Shown piece after piece: positions 17,547 to 27,263 of a stretch of 64,000 bases of DNA. The translations under genes were made by a program, and so were the position numbers. Numbering within the stretch: the first letter of the stretch is position 1; every line of letters begins with the position of its first letter. The notes under the pieces were generated by a model. That model searched no databases, was not told the origin of the DNA, and worked only from the letters and a program-made list of their open reading frames with translations. Source of the stretch: Xenococcus sp. PCC 7305 (GTDB lineage: Bacteria > Cyanobacteriota > Cyanobacteriia > Cyanobacteriales > Xenococcaceae); NCBI RefSeq assembly GCF_000332055.1, contig NZ_ALVZ01000221.1, positions 1-64,000 of the forward strand, given 5' to 3'.

Positions 17547-18392
17547 TTAATGATAACTTGTATAAGCTAAATACATAACATAAACAGATAGAATGGCGAG
17601 CAATGTATTAAAAGCGGTCGCAACTACATTACTAGAGAGCCTTAATAGAAAACGAGAACTTATTTGTGCACCGATTAAACCACCAAGTCCCAAAATAAAA
17701 CCTTCAAAAAACAGAATATTTCCTCGCAATCCATGACCCAAACAAGCAGAAAGGGAAGTAATCATAATCACGCCCAAGCTTGTTTGGATCGCGACGACAA
17801 TTGATTCCGATAATAATACCATCTGCAATGGAACCAAAATTACTCCGCCACCAATTCCATAAAAGCCCGCCAGAAATCCTGTTAATCCTCCAGTAAAAAT
17901 TCTAGCCAAGAACTTTTTCAGATCACCTTGCACGATTTTGGCGATCGCAGGAGAGAATCGGGCGATGTTATCGATTAATTTATGGTTTATTTTATGCTCT
18001 ATTTCCGATTCTAAATCTTGAGCAACTAACTTATTACGAAATTGAGACAAGAAAATATTAATAACTAAAAATAGACTAAAAGTCCCCAGCAAAATATAGT
18101 CAGGTATTTCGCTCGACAAAAATACGCCTAATTGCGCAGTGAACAGCGATGGCAAGCCCAATGAAATTACCCGTTTCAAATTCAGATTTCCCATCCGATA
18201 ATTATGAAAACTGGCAGAAATTGAAGTCATTACAATGGCCAAACTACTAGTAGCTACAGCTTGCACTGGGGAATAGCCCAAAGCTTGAATCAAAGGCACA
18301 AGCACGACTCCGCCCCCTAGTCCCATCACCCCAGCCAATAGACCCGAACCTAAACCTAAAGCAGCAAGGACTGCAATCCCATAAATATCCAT
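17547..18392 (-). CDS. TauE/SafE-family sulfite/anion exporter-like membrane protein
   Basis: The 281-residue integral membrane protein has two homologous halves. The first begins with LGLGSGLLAGVMGLGGGVVLVP and the second has GGLTGFLAGFYGIGGGVILVP. These glycine-rich signatures are typical of the TauE/SafE (DUF81) family, which exports sulfite, sulfoacetate or other organosulfur anions in characterised cases. The substrate here is not known. It is the first gene of the operon with the DUF938 and M28 genes. Confidence 0.87.
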   Translation of the reverse strand: MDIYGIAVLAALGLGSGLLAGVMGLGGGVVLVPLIQALGYSPVQAVATSSLAIVMTSISASFHNYRMGNLNLKRVISLGLPSLFTAQLGVFLSSEIPDYILLGTFSLFLVINIFLSQFRNKLVAQDLESEIEHKINHKLIDNIARFSPAIAKIVQGDLKKFLARIFTGGLTGFLAGFYGIGGGVILVPLQMVLLSESIVVAIQTSLGVIMITSLSACLGHGLRGNILFFEGFILGLGGLIGAQISSRFLLRLSSNVVATAFNTLLAILSVYVMYLAYTSYH

Positions 18393-18446
18393 AACTCAGT
18401 CATTATTTTCCATCATTCATCAAGTTAGTAACCAAGCAAAAACTTT

Positions 18447-18471
18447 TTACCCATTACCCATTACCCATTAC
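18447..18471 (+). repeat. TTACCCA heptamer tandem repeat at the end of a small gene
   Basis: Three full units of TTACCCA and a partial fourth lie at the 3' end of the small minus-strand gene. Its stop codon (18468-18470) is formed by the repeat itself. Confidence 0.75.
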
Positions 18472-18731
18472 TCGTCTTCTGCTTGTGCTTCGGCGATAAA
18501 CAATCTGGCCAATTTATCGTAAGTACCGGCACCGATAAACTGAGGGTATTTATGGGAACGACTATATATCCAAATCAACTCTTCACCAACGAAAATACGA
18601 ATATCCTGGAAGAGACTTTTACAATTGGGGATAAGAGATTTAGCATGATTGAGAGCATCAGTCCAACGGGCAAATTCGACATCGCAGTCTTGAGCGATGA
18701 CTCTAAACATATACTGATATTCTTGGGTCAT
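18468..18731 (-). CDS. Conserved small cyanobacterial protein of unknown function
   Basis: The 87-residue soluble protein starts MTQEYQYMFRVIAQDCDVEF. It is rich in aromatic residues, with FARWTDALNHAKSLI, a FVGEELIWIYSRS strand segment and an acidic end. There are no membrane segments or cofactor motifs that I recognise. The stop codon falls in a TTACCCA heptamer repeat, so the native C-terminus may have been altered. It is divergent from lpxD, with 25 bases between the two start codons. Confidence 0.7.
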   Translation of the reverse strand: MTQEYQYMFRVIAQDCDVEFARWTDALNHAKSLIPNCKSLFQDIRIFVGEELIWIYSRSHKYPQFIGAGTYDKLARLFIAEAQAEDE

Positions 18732-18756
18732 TTATAAATTTTGGGAGAAGACAGAG

Positions 18757-19806
18757 GTGAAATTTCAAGAAATTGTCAATCGATTAGGGGAGCTAGCATC
18801 AGAAAACAGTCTCGATCGCGATTCTGCTCTCAATCCAGACATCAAAAACGTTGCAGCTATAGACCAAGCCCAAGCCGAACATCTTAGTTACATCGAAGGT
18901 GAAAAATTTGCCCCGATGTTAGAAAAAACCCTTGCAACAGCTCTGATTCTACCTCAAAACGACGTTTTAAAACAGCAAGCCACCGACAGAAAAATTGCTT
19001 GGATTGCCACTACTCAACCTAGATTAGTTTTTGCTAAAGCGATCGCACTTTTCTATCATCCCTATCGCCCAAATCCTGGGATTCATCCTACTGCAATCAT
19101 TGCCTCTAATGTAAGCTTAGGGAAAGAAGTCTCTATCGGAGCCTATGTTGTCATTGAACAAGGAGTTGTCATTGGCGATCGCGTTTGTATTCATCCTCAA
19201 GTCACAATCTATCCCGATGCGATAATTGGCGATCACACAATTCTCCATGCCAACTGTACTATCCACGAAAGAAGTCAAATTGGCAGCAATTGTGTAATTC
19301 ACAGCGGCGCAGCAATTGGTTCTGAGGGATTTGGGTTTGTCCCTACAGAGCAAGGGTGGTATAAAATGGAACAGTCTGGAAAAACTGTCTTGGAAGATGG
19401 GGTTGAGATCGGTTGCAACACAGCAGTAGATCGACCTGCGGTGGGAGAAACCAGAATTAAGCAAAATACCAAGTTAGATAATTTAGTCCAAATAGGACAT
19501 GGGGTAACTGTTGGCCAAAATTGCGCCCTAGCTTCTCAAGTAGGCATAGCAGGCGGCTCGACAGTCGGCGATCGCGTTTTACTAGGAGGACAAGTGGGAG
19601 TAGCCAATCAAGTTACCATTGGCACAGGCACAATTGTGACAGCCCAATCTGGAGTAACCCATAACATTGCAGCCAATTCCTTAGTTTCAGGGACTCCAGC
19701 CTTTCCCAGCAAAGATTTTCGTAAGTCCTATGCAGTTTTTAAGCGCTTACCAGAAATTTATCAAACCATTAAACAAGTCAAGAAATCATTGCTCGGTCAA
19801 AAATAA
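18757..19806 (+). CDS. lpxD: UDP-3-O-acylglucosamine N-acyltransferase LpxD
   Basis: LpxD adds the second (N-linked) acyl chain in lipid A synthesis. The 349-residue product has the N-terminal uridine-binding region and then a long left-handed beta-helix of hexapeptide repeats (IASNVSLGKEVSIGAYVVIE and onward), with the active-site His region NLVQIGHGVTVG. The start is GTG 18757, preceded by a GGGAG ribosome-binding site. Cyanobacterial lpxD is often apart from lpxA/lpxB/lpxC/fabZ, and none of them is in this window. Confidence 0.93.
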   Translation: MKFQEIVNRLGELASENSLDRDSALNPDIKNVAAIDQAQAEHLSYIEGEKFAPMLEKTLATALILPQNDVLKQQATDRKIAWIATTQPRLVFAKAIALFYHPYRPNPGIHPTAIIASNVSLGKEVSIGAYVVIEQGVVIGDRVCIHPQVTIYPDAIIGDHTILHANCTIHERSQIGSNCVIHSGAAIGSEGFGFVPTEQGWYKMEQSGKTVLEDGVEIGCNTAVDRPAVGETRIKQNTKLDNLVQIGHGVTVGQNCALASQVGIAGGSTVGDRVLLGGQVGVANQVTIGTGTIVTAQSGVTHNIAANSLVSGTPAFPSKDFRKSYAVFKRLPEIYQTIKQVKKSLLGQK

Positions 19807-19868
19807 TTTAAGCTGATCATTAATATCACAAGTATCACATTTGCCCAGGGCAATTTTAACTAAAAACT

Positions 19869-20282
19869 ATGGAAAGAGGATTAATTTGGCTACCCCTACT
19901 AGGATTATTTATTTGGCTGGCCCGTAAAGGTTGGCAAGAATATCAAAAAGTAGAAGGCTATCGCATTTGGTCAGAAAAATTTGACAAAGCAAAATATGAC
20001 ATTTATGCCGTCATCGGCAAGAAAGACCGCAACTTAACTTGGGGAACCCCAACACCGAAAGGAATTTTGGATCTACAAACCTTTTCCCTCAATAACGTTG
20101 CCAGGATTAACTTATTGTTAGGAGATAGGGTGATTGATTTCAATGATATTCCGACCGAAAATATCAAAGCAATTCCTAGTTTGGAATTCCAACTAACAAA
20201 TCAAGAAAATTCTATTAAAATTCCCTTTACCGACCTTGAACTCGCGGCTAAATGGGCAAAATACCTTATCAACAGCCATTAA
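19869..20282 (+). CDS. Membrane-anchored protein of unknown function
   Basis: The 137-residue protein begins with a short hydrophobic segment (LIWLPLLGLFIWLARKGW, residues 4-21) and then a soluble domain with alternating strands (YDIYAVIGKKDRNLTWGTP, VARINLLLGDRVIDF). It looks like a single-pass protein with a small beta-rich cytoplasmic domain. I recognise no named family. It lies 62 bases after lpxD on the same strand and could be co-transcribed. Confidence 0.7.
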   Translation: MERGLIWLPLLGLFIWLARKGWQEYQKVEGYRIWSEKFDKAKYDIYAVIGKKDRNLTWGTPTPKGILDLQTFSLNNVARINLLLGDRVIDFNDIPTENIKAIPSLEFQLTNQENSIKIPFTDLELAAKWAKYLINSH

Positions 20283-20524
20283 AAGACTTTATTTATCCAA
20301 AATAGAAAAACATCATAAAATAAGGAAAATTCTTCCCAGAACAAGGATGTTATCCCATTTTATAGGGCAAATCTCTGCTGTCTTCGTTTAATTTTATTGC
20401 AGTACCTCAAACTGAGAGAAAAATCCCTATATAATTTAGTGAGCGCTATGAAAATATTAGGAACAAAAGGCTTCATATTGCAGTTCTGCTAACCTCGTCA
20501 CAGTTCATACTAGTTTTTAGTACG

Positions 20525-20728
20525 ATGATAAACAATAATAAGACAATAATAATGTACTCTCTGCTTGGTTTGAGTTTGGCTACTGGGCCTTTTCTCATCA
20601 GCATCTTGCTATTGCGGTTTTTAGCTGATGTCTTTCATAGTTTTGGTCAAATGGGCGAGGAGATATTTCGGGCTGAACAATTGCCACTGCTTTATTTAGC
20701 AAATTTTGAAGATAAGGCCGATTATTAG
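20525..20728 (+). CDS. Small membrane protein, unknown function
   Basis: The 67-residue frame has one strong membrane helix (LLGLSLATGPFLISILLLRFL) and an acidic soluble tail (MGEEIFRAEQLPLLYLANFEDKADY). An internal ATG at residue 10 is an alternative start. It lies 190 bases upstream of ppc on the same strand. The clean membrane-helix profile supports a real small gene, but no family is recognised. Confidence 0.55.
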   Translation: MINNNKTIIMYSLLGLSLATGPFLISILLLRFLADVFHSFGQMGEEIFRAEQLPLLYLANFEDKADY

Positions 20729-20917
20729 CCGATAATCAATAGATTATTCAAAGATCTGAAATTATCCTCAAAATCTCTTGAGTAGATCAGCGTGCCAAAA
20801 GATCGTAGGATTTTAAGCAATAGAGGTTTGTTCTTGGTAATTACTGTTGTTGCTAAGGTTGGCAAACACAGTTTATCAACAGTTTTAGAATATTTGCACT
20901 AATTTTTTGGGGTTTTT

Positions 20918-23900
20918 ATGAGTTCGTTGCTTCAAGTTTCATCATCAGAAGTTAGTCCTCTTTCTAGCTCTGGACTTCCTTTACGTCGTAGATTGAAATC
21001 CATTGAGCAATTATGGGAATCAGTATTGCGTTCTGAATGCGGGCAAGAAATGGTGGACTTGCTCCAGCAAATGCGGGCAATTTCTTCTCCTGAAGGGCAG
21101 GTTCAAGATCTTCCCGACTCCTCTGTCCCCAAACTAATTGAACAATTACCCATAGAAGATGCAATCCAGGCTGCTAGGGCTTTTGCACTCTATTTTCAAT
21201 TGATTAATATAGTTGAAAAACATTACGAGCAGCAAGAACAAAAACTATCTCTAGGCAAAACTAAAGTAGAAGCTAATTCTTCTAGCAATGGCAATGCCCA
21301 AAGTCTGGCACCAAAGCCTATAGAACCTTCCCGGGTACCTGGAGCTGACGGGCTGGAAGAAATTTGGCTTGAACAAAGCAGTCAAGTTCCTCGTGCAGAG
21401 TCGTTCCGTTGGTTATTTCCCCATCTCAAAGAAATTAACATGCCACCGCGAATTATTCAAAGGCTCTTGAATCAATTGGACATTCGCTTGGTCTTTACTG
21501 CCCATCCGACAGAAATTGTTCGCCATACAATTCGCAAAAAACAAAGGCGCATTTCCGATTTTCTGCGCAAACTAGACTTAGCAGAAGATTCTGGACAAGA
21601 AATGGGCTTAGCTAGTTCTTGGGAAACAGAAGAAGCAACAAATCAGTTAATGGAAGAAATTCGTCTTTGGTGGCGTACTGATGAGTTGCACCAGTTTAAA
21701 CCAAAAGTGATTGACGAAGTAGATTACGCGCTACATTATTTCCAGGAAGTTTTGTTTGATGTAATTCCCCAGCTATCTCATCGTCTCAAGCAATCTTTGA
21801 AAAGTTCTTTTCCTGATTTAGCAGCTCCTCCAAATGATTTTTGTTATTTTGGCTCCTGGGTTGGTGCCGATCGCGATGGCAATCCTTTTGTCACTCCCCA
21901 AGTCACCTGGGAAACGGCTTGCTATCAAAGAGGTATTGTTTTAGATAAGTATCTCAAGGCTGTTGATCAGTTGCGGGAACTTCTCAGTTTGTCATTACAT
22001 TGGAGTAATGTTCTACCAGAGTTATTAGATTCTCTCGAACAAGATCGACAACAAATGCCAGAAATCTACGAAAAATTGGCAATGCGTTATCGACAAGAAC
22101 CTTACCGCTTAAAAATCGCCTATATTGAAGAAAAATTACGAAATACTAAGAAGCGGAACCAAGTTTTAGCTGATGGTTCAGGCAAGCCCCAAATTGATAA
22201 CATTTATCATAATGAAACTGAATTTTTAAAAGATTTAACTTCCATTCAACAAAGTCTTGCAGCCACCAATCTAACTTGTCGTGATTTGGACAATATGATC
22301 TGTCAAGTAGAGGTTTTTGGCTTTGTTCTTACTCAATTGGATTTCCGCCAAGAATCTTCCCGCCATTCGGATGCGATCGCAGAGATTGCTGATTATCTAG
22401 GAGTCTTACCAAAATCCTACACTGAGCTAACCGAATCCGAAAAAACTGCTTGGCTCGTCAAGGAATTACAAACTCGTCGCCCGCTAATCCCTGCGGAAAT
22501 GCCTTTCTCGGAAAAAACCACCGAAATTATCGAAACATTTCAAATTCTACGTACGCTACAGCGGGAATTTGGTTTGGGGATTTGCAAAACCTATATCATC
22601 AGCATGACTAATCATGTTAGTGATGTCCTTGAGGTGATGCTCCTGGCTCAGGAAGTAGGATTGTATGACCCCGCAACGGGAAGTATTACGCTGCGGATTG
22701 TCCCTTTATTTGAAACGGTAGAAGATCTCAAACGAGCTCCATCCGTGATGCAGGAATTATTTGAGTTGCCATTGTATCGTGCGGCTTTAGCGGGGGGATA
22801 TGAACAAATAGAGCAAATAGAAGATGCCGAAATTGTCGAAACTGTCACACCAGCCTTAAATCCGACCAATCTTCAGGAAATCATGTTGGGTTATTCTGAT
22901 AGTAATAAAGATTCAGGATTTTTGAGTAGTAACTGGGAGATCCACAAAGCGCAAAAAGCGCTACAAGGAGTAGCTTCTGATTATGGCATTTCCTTAAGAC
23001 TTTTCCACGGCAGAGGTGGCTCCGTAGGCAGAGGTGGTGGCCCTGCTTATGCCGCGATTCTCGCCCAACCGACAGATACCATCAAAGGAAAAATTAAAAT
23101 CACCGAGCAAGGTGAAGTCCTAGCTTCTAAATATTCTTTTCCTGAGTTGGCTCTTTATAACTTAGAGACCATTACCACTGCTGTGATTCAATCTAGTTTA
23201 TTGGGCAGCGGCTTTGATCGGGTGGAACCTTGGAATGACATCATGGAGGAATTGGCAACGCGATCGCGATCAGTCTATCGTTCTTTAGTATACGAACAAC
23301 CAGATTTTGTCGACTTCTTTCTCTCTTCGACTCCTATAGATGTTATCAGTCAGTTACAGATTGGTTCTCGCCCTTCCAAACGCCCCGGAAAAAATAGCAA
23401 GCAGAAGAAAGATATTAGCAGTTTAAGAGCAATTCCCTGGGTTTTTAGTTGGACCCAAAGTCGTTTTTTACTTCCTGCCTGGTATGGAGTCGGTACAGCA
23501 TTGCAAGAGTTTCTGGAGCAAGAACCAGCAAAAAATCTTAATTTAATGCGTTATTTTTACATAAAATGGCCTTTCTTTAGAATGGTAATTTCTAAGGTTG
23601 AAATGACTTTGGCCAAAGCAGATATGCAAATAGCTGAACATTATGTTACTAGGTTGGCAAGTGCAGAGGATAAGGAACGTTTCCTCAATTTATTCGCTCA
23701 AATTAAGGAAGAATACAATCTCACGAAAAAATTAATTCTCACAATCACTAACCAGAAAAAACTTCTTGATGGAGATCCTGAATTACAAAGATCAGTGCAG
23801 TTGCGCAATGGCACAATTGTTCCCTTAGGATTTTTGCAAGTTGCACTAATTGAGAAATTGCGAGAATACAGTAAAGGCTCTCAACTAGTTCATTTTCGTC

Positions 23901-23980
23901 CTTCTAGCAAAGAGGAATTGCTGCGCGGCGCCATGCTAACAATTAATGGGATTGCTGCGGGCATGAGAAACACAGGATGA
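20918..23980 (+). CDS. ppc: Phosphoenolpyruvate carboxylase
   Basis: This enzyme carboxylates phosphoenolpyruvate with bicarbonate to oxaloacetate, the main anaplerotic step in cyanobacteria. The 1020-residue length is normal for the cyanobacterial enzyme. It carries the catalytic His motif [11 protein letters not shown] (His196), the substrate-binding loop [25 protein letters not shown], and the conserved C-terminal end AAGMRNTG. The GTTTTTATG context and the [11 protein letters not shown]-terminus support the chosen ATG. It is transcribed away from lpxD and is convergent with cpcG. Confidence 0.97.
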   Translation: MSSLLQVSSSEVSPLSSSGLPLRRRLKSIEQLWESVLRSECGQEMVDLLQQMRAISSPEGQVQDLPDSSVPKLIEQLPIEDAIQAARAFALYFQLINIVEKHYEQQEQKLSLGKTKVEANSSSNGNAQSLAPKPIEPSRVPGADGLEEIWLEQSSQVPRAESFRWLFPHLKEINMPPRIIQRLLNQLDIRLVFTAHPTEIVRHTIRKKQRRISDFLRKLDLAEDSGQEMGLASSWETEEATNQLMEEIRLWWRTDELHQFKPKVIDEVDYALHYFQEVLFDVIPQLSHRLKQSLKSSFPDLAAPPNDFCYFGSWVGADRDGNPFVTPQVTWETACYQRGIVLDKYLKAVDQLRELLSLSLHWSNVLPELLDSLEQDRQQMPEIYEKLAMRYRQEPYRLKIAYIEEKLRNTKKRNQVLADGSGKPQIDNIYHNETEFLKDLTSIQQSLAATNLTCRDLDNMICQVEVFGFVLTQLDFRQESSRHSDAIAEIADYLGVLPKSYTELTESEKTAWLVKELQTRRPLIPAEMPFSEKTTEIIETFQILRTLQREFGLGICKTYIISMTNHVSDVLEVMLLAQEVGLYDPATGSITLRIVPLFETVEDLKRAPSVMQELFELPLYRAALAGGYEQIEQIEDAEIVETVTPALNPTNLQEIMLGYSDSNKDSGFLSSNWEIHKAQKALQGVASDYGISLRLFHGRGGSVGRGGGPAYAAILAQPTDTIKGKIKITEQGEVLASKYSFPELALYNLETITTAVIQSSLLGSGFDRVEPWNDIMEELATRSRSVYRSLVYEQPDFVDFFLSSTPIDVISQLQIGSRPSKRPGKNSKQKKDISSLRAIPWVFSWTQSRFLLPAWYGVGTALQEFLEQEPAKNLNLMRYFYIKWPFFRMVISKVEMTLAKADMQIAEHYVTRLASAEDKERFLNLFAQIKEEYNLTKKLILTITNQKKLLDGDPELQRSVQLRNGTIVPLGFLQVALIEKLREYSKGSQLVHFRPSSKEELLRGAMLTINGIAAGMRNTG

Positions 23981-24358
23981 TATTTTTTAGTTAACAACTA
24001 GATATTTAGTTAACAACTAACAGTTGTCAGTTATCCCCATTCGTCCCGTCAAGCGGGATACGTGGTCAGTTAGTCATCATAGTTGAATTTGAGTTTGACA
24101 ATGAATAATAACTGACCGCAAAAAATGGCGACTGTTTGCTTCCAAACACTTACTGTACAAACAGCAAAGGGGGTCGCAAATTTACAAAGTAATTTAATTA
24201 AAAAACTAAACTACAAGGCAAATTCACAACTCCCCTAAGATGGAATTACGAATTCAATAAATCAAAACTAAACTAGTACAGACAACAGACAACAACAATC
24301 AAAAAGCTTACAAGCTTGATACCAAAAACCCTTGACTTTTGACTTCCGTGCAGTGGCA
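23981..24358. other. Intergenic region between convergent ppc and cpcG, with direct repeats and hairpins
   Basis: No gene is seen in this 378-base gap. It holds two identical 15-base copies of TTTAGTTAACAACTA (23986-24000 and 24005-24019), a TCCCG/CGGGA hairpin near 24050, and a longer inverted structure at 24128-24177 with nested stems GCGAC/GTCGC and CTGTTTG/CAAACAG. No clear T-run follows these stems, so they are not obvious terminators. Confidence 0.6.
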
Positions 24359-25114
24359 CTAGGCAGTTTTGCGATAAGGAACTTTACTCATATCAACATT
24401 GCTTGCAGATGTTGGAGAACCAGTAATGGCTCTTCTTCTCATGCTGCGAACCATGTCCATATATAGAGCGGGATCTCCGACTTTGGGCTTCTGATCTCCA
24501 GGAGTATAGCGACGAACCACACCAGTCCATGTACCAGAAGGGAACCCGAAGACTTTACGATAGTAAGCATCATAGCGAGGAGATTGGACATTAAAAGGAA
24601 CTTCTCCAATGTCCCGACCAGGTAATACCCGACGACGTTGATAAGGAACAGTATCAAACCCAAAATTATCGAGATACTCTTCACTATCGAGAAGGGCATC
24701 AATAAAGGCTTCCAATCCTTTAGAAGCTACGATAATAGACCAAGAGATCTTTTCTGCTTCACCGTAAACGTCTCTTCCCAAAACTCTTTGTACACATTGC
24801 TCAACAAAACGATAGTTACTGTTGAAACCGTAAAAAGTGCGTTTATAGGTATCTGAAAGTAATAATCCACGGATAAAATCCCTCACAGTAAGCTGACCAC
24901 TGCGAAGTTGAGACTCTAAAAATGGCTCACGATCTGATTTAAAAACATGAAAGAAAATTTGACGGTAGGCAGCTTCAATCAAGTTTCCCATGTCACCAGG
25001 GGAAAGCAAATTCTCTGCTGTAAAAATCTTAGGCTGATCGTCACTCCCGACCTCATATCCATCGATACGAGCGTTAATTGTCTTCGGTGCGTAGCCTAAA
25101 AGAGGAATAGACAA
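24359..25114 (-). CDS. cpcG: Phycobilisome rod-core linker polypeptide CpcG
   Basis: CpcG attaches phycocyanin rods to the allophycocyanin core. The 251-residue product begins [12 protein letters not shown] and contains one phycobilisome linker domain (residues ~20-180; [50 protein letters not shown]) followed by a basic C-terminal tail that binds the core. There is no C-terminal membrane helix, so this is the soluble CpcG1-like type rather than the CpcL type. It lies downstream of the cpcS-type lyase gene on the same strand and apart from cpcBA. Confidence 0.94.
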   Translation of the reverse strand: MSIPLLGYAPKTINARIDGYEVGSDDQPKIFTAENLLSPGDMGNLIEAAYRQIFFHVFKSDREPFLESQLRSGQLTVRDFIRGLLLSDTYKRTFYGFNSNYRFVEQCVQRVLGRDVYGEAEKISWSIIVASKGLEAFIDALLDSEEYLDNFGFDTVPYQRRRVLPGRDIGEVPFNVQSPRYDAYYRKVFGFPSGTWTGVVRRYTPGDQKPKVGDPALYMDMVRSMRRRAITGSPTSASNVDMSKVPYRKTA

Positions 25115-25271
25115 GTCAAGACCTCCCTAAATCTTGCGAAATATTAAAATTATTAACCTCAATAATACGTTAGAGAGGTGCCTTAAATTAACTATGGTTA
25201 CAAAATCTTACAGATTTTCCGCTTTAAGACTATCTGCCCACTCATAAATTTAAGATTTGTAACGCAAAACC

Positions 25272-25874
25272 TTACCAACCAGTAAGAGCATAATTGTTGT
25301 TTTGATTTTCTTCTGAGGTCTTTGGCGCGGTGATATTTTCTAAAACACGGGATTCGATACAAAAAGTAGCAGTATTAAATCCACCAAATCTTTTGACAGT
25401 ACTACTCCGTAGACGGCAATTGGGATTGGCAAACCAAAAACGCTCAATAATGCTCATGGTCTCGTATTCTGTGATCAGAACTAGACCGTCTTCTTCATCC
25501 ATCTCATATTGTCCTGCCACGGGAACTATTTCGGCATAACCTCTTTCCCGCAGTAGTTTACCTTTTCTCAGATTATCTGGTTCAGGAATTAAAGCAAAGA
25601 CAGTACTACCTTGATGATTTTCATTCTCTTTATCCCAAGCCATTGCGCCATCCCAAGTGACAAAAGCACCACCGATCGCAAGGTTGTGCTCCACATCATG
25701 CATCGTGCAAATTTCTTGAATTTTCGATTCTGCTGCTTCTAAAAATTCCACATTAATATCAGAGTTGCCACTTTCGGCTCTTCTAAAGGGAAGATGATGA
25801 GTGGTTCTTTGCGATCGCCACTGTCCAGCACTAAGTTGGAAAAATTCTTTGGCGTCTACGATTTTATCCATCAA
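25272..25874 (-). CDS. cpcS: Phycobiliprotein lyase, CpcS/CpeS family
   Basis: CpcS-type lyases attach phycocyanobilin to the Cys84-type site of allophycocyanin and phycocyanin subunits. The 200-residue product shows the lipocalin-like family pattern: MDKIVDAKEFFQLSAGQWRSQR at the start, LPFRRAESGNSDI, AMAWDKENENHQGSTVFALIP, and the conserved NPNCRLRSSTVKRFGGFN. It is 157 bases upstream of cpcG, and the two may be co-expressed. The exact subtype (CpcS-I or -III) cannot be fixed by eye. Confidence 0.87.
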   Translation of the reverse strand: MMDKIVDAKEFFQLSAGQWRSQRTTHHLPFRRAESGNSDINVEFLEAAESKIQEICTMHDVEHNLAIGGAFVTWDGAMAWDKENENHQGSTVFALIPEPDNLRKGKLLRERGYAEIVPVAGQYEMDEEDGLVLITEYETMSIIERFWFANPNCRLRSSTVKRFGGFNTATFCIESRVLENITAPKTSEENQNNNYALTGW

Positions 25875-26081
25875 AATATTTTAGTTATTAAATATGACCT
25901 TACTTTTAGAATAAAACAATAAATAAGTTATTTTCTAGATCTATAATTAATTAAAGCTTGATTCCTCAAATGTAAAGAATTTCAACTTTCAGACGACGAT
26001 CTCGTTGTGACAAAACTGATTCGGCAACCAATCAGTGTAGAATGAGTTACTGGTCTTTACTCATATTTTTTTCAGCTTCTT

Positions 26082-26642
26082 ATGATTTCTAGTAACGATT
26101 TTCGTACTGGCGTGACTATCGAGTTAGATGGTTCGGTATGGCGAGTGGTGGAATTTCTTCATGTTAAGCCAGGTAAGGGCTCAGCTTTTGTTCGCACTAA
26201 GCTCAAAAACGCTCAGACAGGAAATGTGGTAGAGCGAACTTTTCGTGCTGGGGAGACCGTTCCCCAAGCAAATATTGAAAAGCGTACGATGCAGCACACC
26301 TACAAAGACGGTGAAGAATATGTCTTTATGGATATGGAAACCTATGAAGAAACTCGGATTAACCCAACTAAAATAGGAGACCGTACGAAATATATTAAAG
26401 AAGAAATGGAAGTTAATGTTGTCTTCTGGAATGAGGAAGTTTTAGACGTCGATTTACCAACATCTGTAATTCTCGAAGTGACTGATACCGATCCTGGAGT
26501 CAAAGGCGACACGGCAACTGGAGGTTCTAAACCCGCAATTGTCGAAACTGGTGCCCAGGTAATGGTGCCGCTATTTATTTCCATTGGGGAAAAAATCAAA
26601 GTTGATACCCGTGATGGTTCTTATTTAGGTAGAGAAAATTAA
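26082..26642 (+). CDS. efp: Elongation factor P
   Basis: EF-P enters the ribosomal E site and relieves stalling at polyproline stretches. The 186-residue product has the three beta-barrel domains of the family: the N-terminal KOW-like part with [17 protein letters not shown] (the loop residue that is modified in some bacteria is Lys here), [14 protein letters not shown], and the C-terminal [16 protein letters not shown] signature. It is immediately upstream of accB, a conserved cyanobacterial arrangement. Confidence 0.97.
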   Translation: MISSNDFRTGVTIELDGSVWRVVEFLHVKPGKGSAFVRTKLKNAQTGNVVERTFRAGETVPQANIEKRTMQHTYKDGEEYVFMDMETYEETRINPTKIGDRTKYIKEEMEVNVVFWNEEVLDVDLPTSVILEVTDTDPGVKGDTATGGSKPAIVETGAQVMVPLFISIGEKIKVDTRDGSYLGREN

Positions 26643-26702
26643 TTCAGAATCTCTCTTTTCCTAACCGAGAAAATGTCAATTAATAGATAGGTTTATAATT
26701 CA

Positions 26703-27200
26703 GTGTCAGTAGATTTTCAAGAACTCCGAGAATTATTATCGGCAATCTCTAAAACCGATATTACCGAACTCACTCTCAAAAGTGATGATTTTGAACTTAC
26801 ATTACGCAAAGACTCAGCAGCTTATCCCGCCAAAAACGCAAATGTGATTGAGCAAGAAATGTTCTCTGCTGCCCCAGTAGTTACCAAAACTGCGACTAAT
26901 CTTGAGCCAACTGCAATAGCAACAGAACCAACTGCCTCTTCCCCAATAGATCAAAGTAAATTACTTGATGTGACTTCCCCGATGGTGGGGACTTTTTACC
27001 ATGCACCGGCACCGGATGATCCTCCTTTTGTGGCCATTGGCGATCGCATTTCTTCGGGGCAAACTGTCTGTATTATTGAAGCTATGAAGCTGATGAATGA
27101 ATTAGAATCAGAAGTCTCAGGTCAAATTGTCGAAATTTTGGCAAAGAATGGTGAACCGGTAGAATTTGGCCAGGTTTTAATGCGTGTCGATCCAGGATAA
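26703..27200 (+). CDS. accB: Biotin carboxyl carrier protein of acetyl-CoA carboxylase
   Basis: AccB carries the biotin used by acetyl-CoA carboxylase in fatty-acid synthesis. The 165-residue product has a Ser/Pro/Ala-rich linker followed by a biotinyl domain, with the attachment Lys in EAMKLMNE and the preceding SPMVGTFYHAPAPDDPPF. It starts at GTG 26703, 60 bases after efp. The two genes probably form an operon. Confidence 0.96.
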   Translation: MSVDFQELRELLSAISKTDITELTLKSDDFELTLRKDSAAYPAKNANVIEQEMFSAAPVVTKTATNLEPTAIATEPTASSPIDQSKLLDVTSPMVGTFYHAPAPDDPPFVAIGDRISSGQTVCIIEAMKLMNELESEVSGQIVEILAKNGEPVEFGQVLMRVDPG

Positions 27201-27208
27201 TGACAAGG

Positions 27209-27236
27209 ATGAGGGATGAGGGATAAGGGATGAGGA
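27209..27236 (+). repeat. GGGATGA heptamer tandem repeat between accB and the DUF2993 gene
   Basis: Four tandem units of the GATGAGG/GATAAGG heptamer lie just after the accB stop codon. The unit is the same as in the array upstream of smc at 15.3 kb, so the two loci share a repeat family. Confidence 0.8.
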
Positions 27237-27263
27237 AAATGTTCTTTGTCCTATCTCCTTAGA

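Noticed and set aside
23981-24358. tRNA or riboswitch in the ppc-cpcG gap.
   Set aside because: No GTTCGA-type T-arm or aminoacyl stem was found, and the hairpins do not match a riboswitch known to me.
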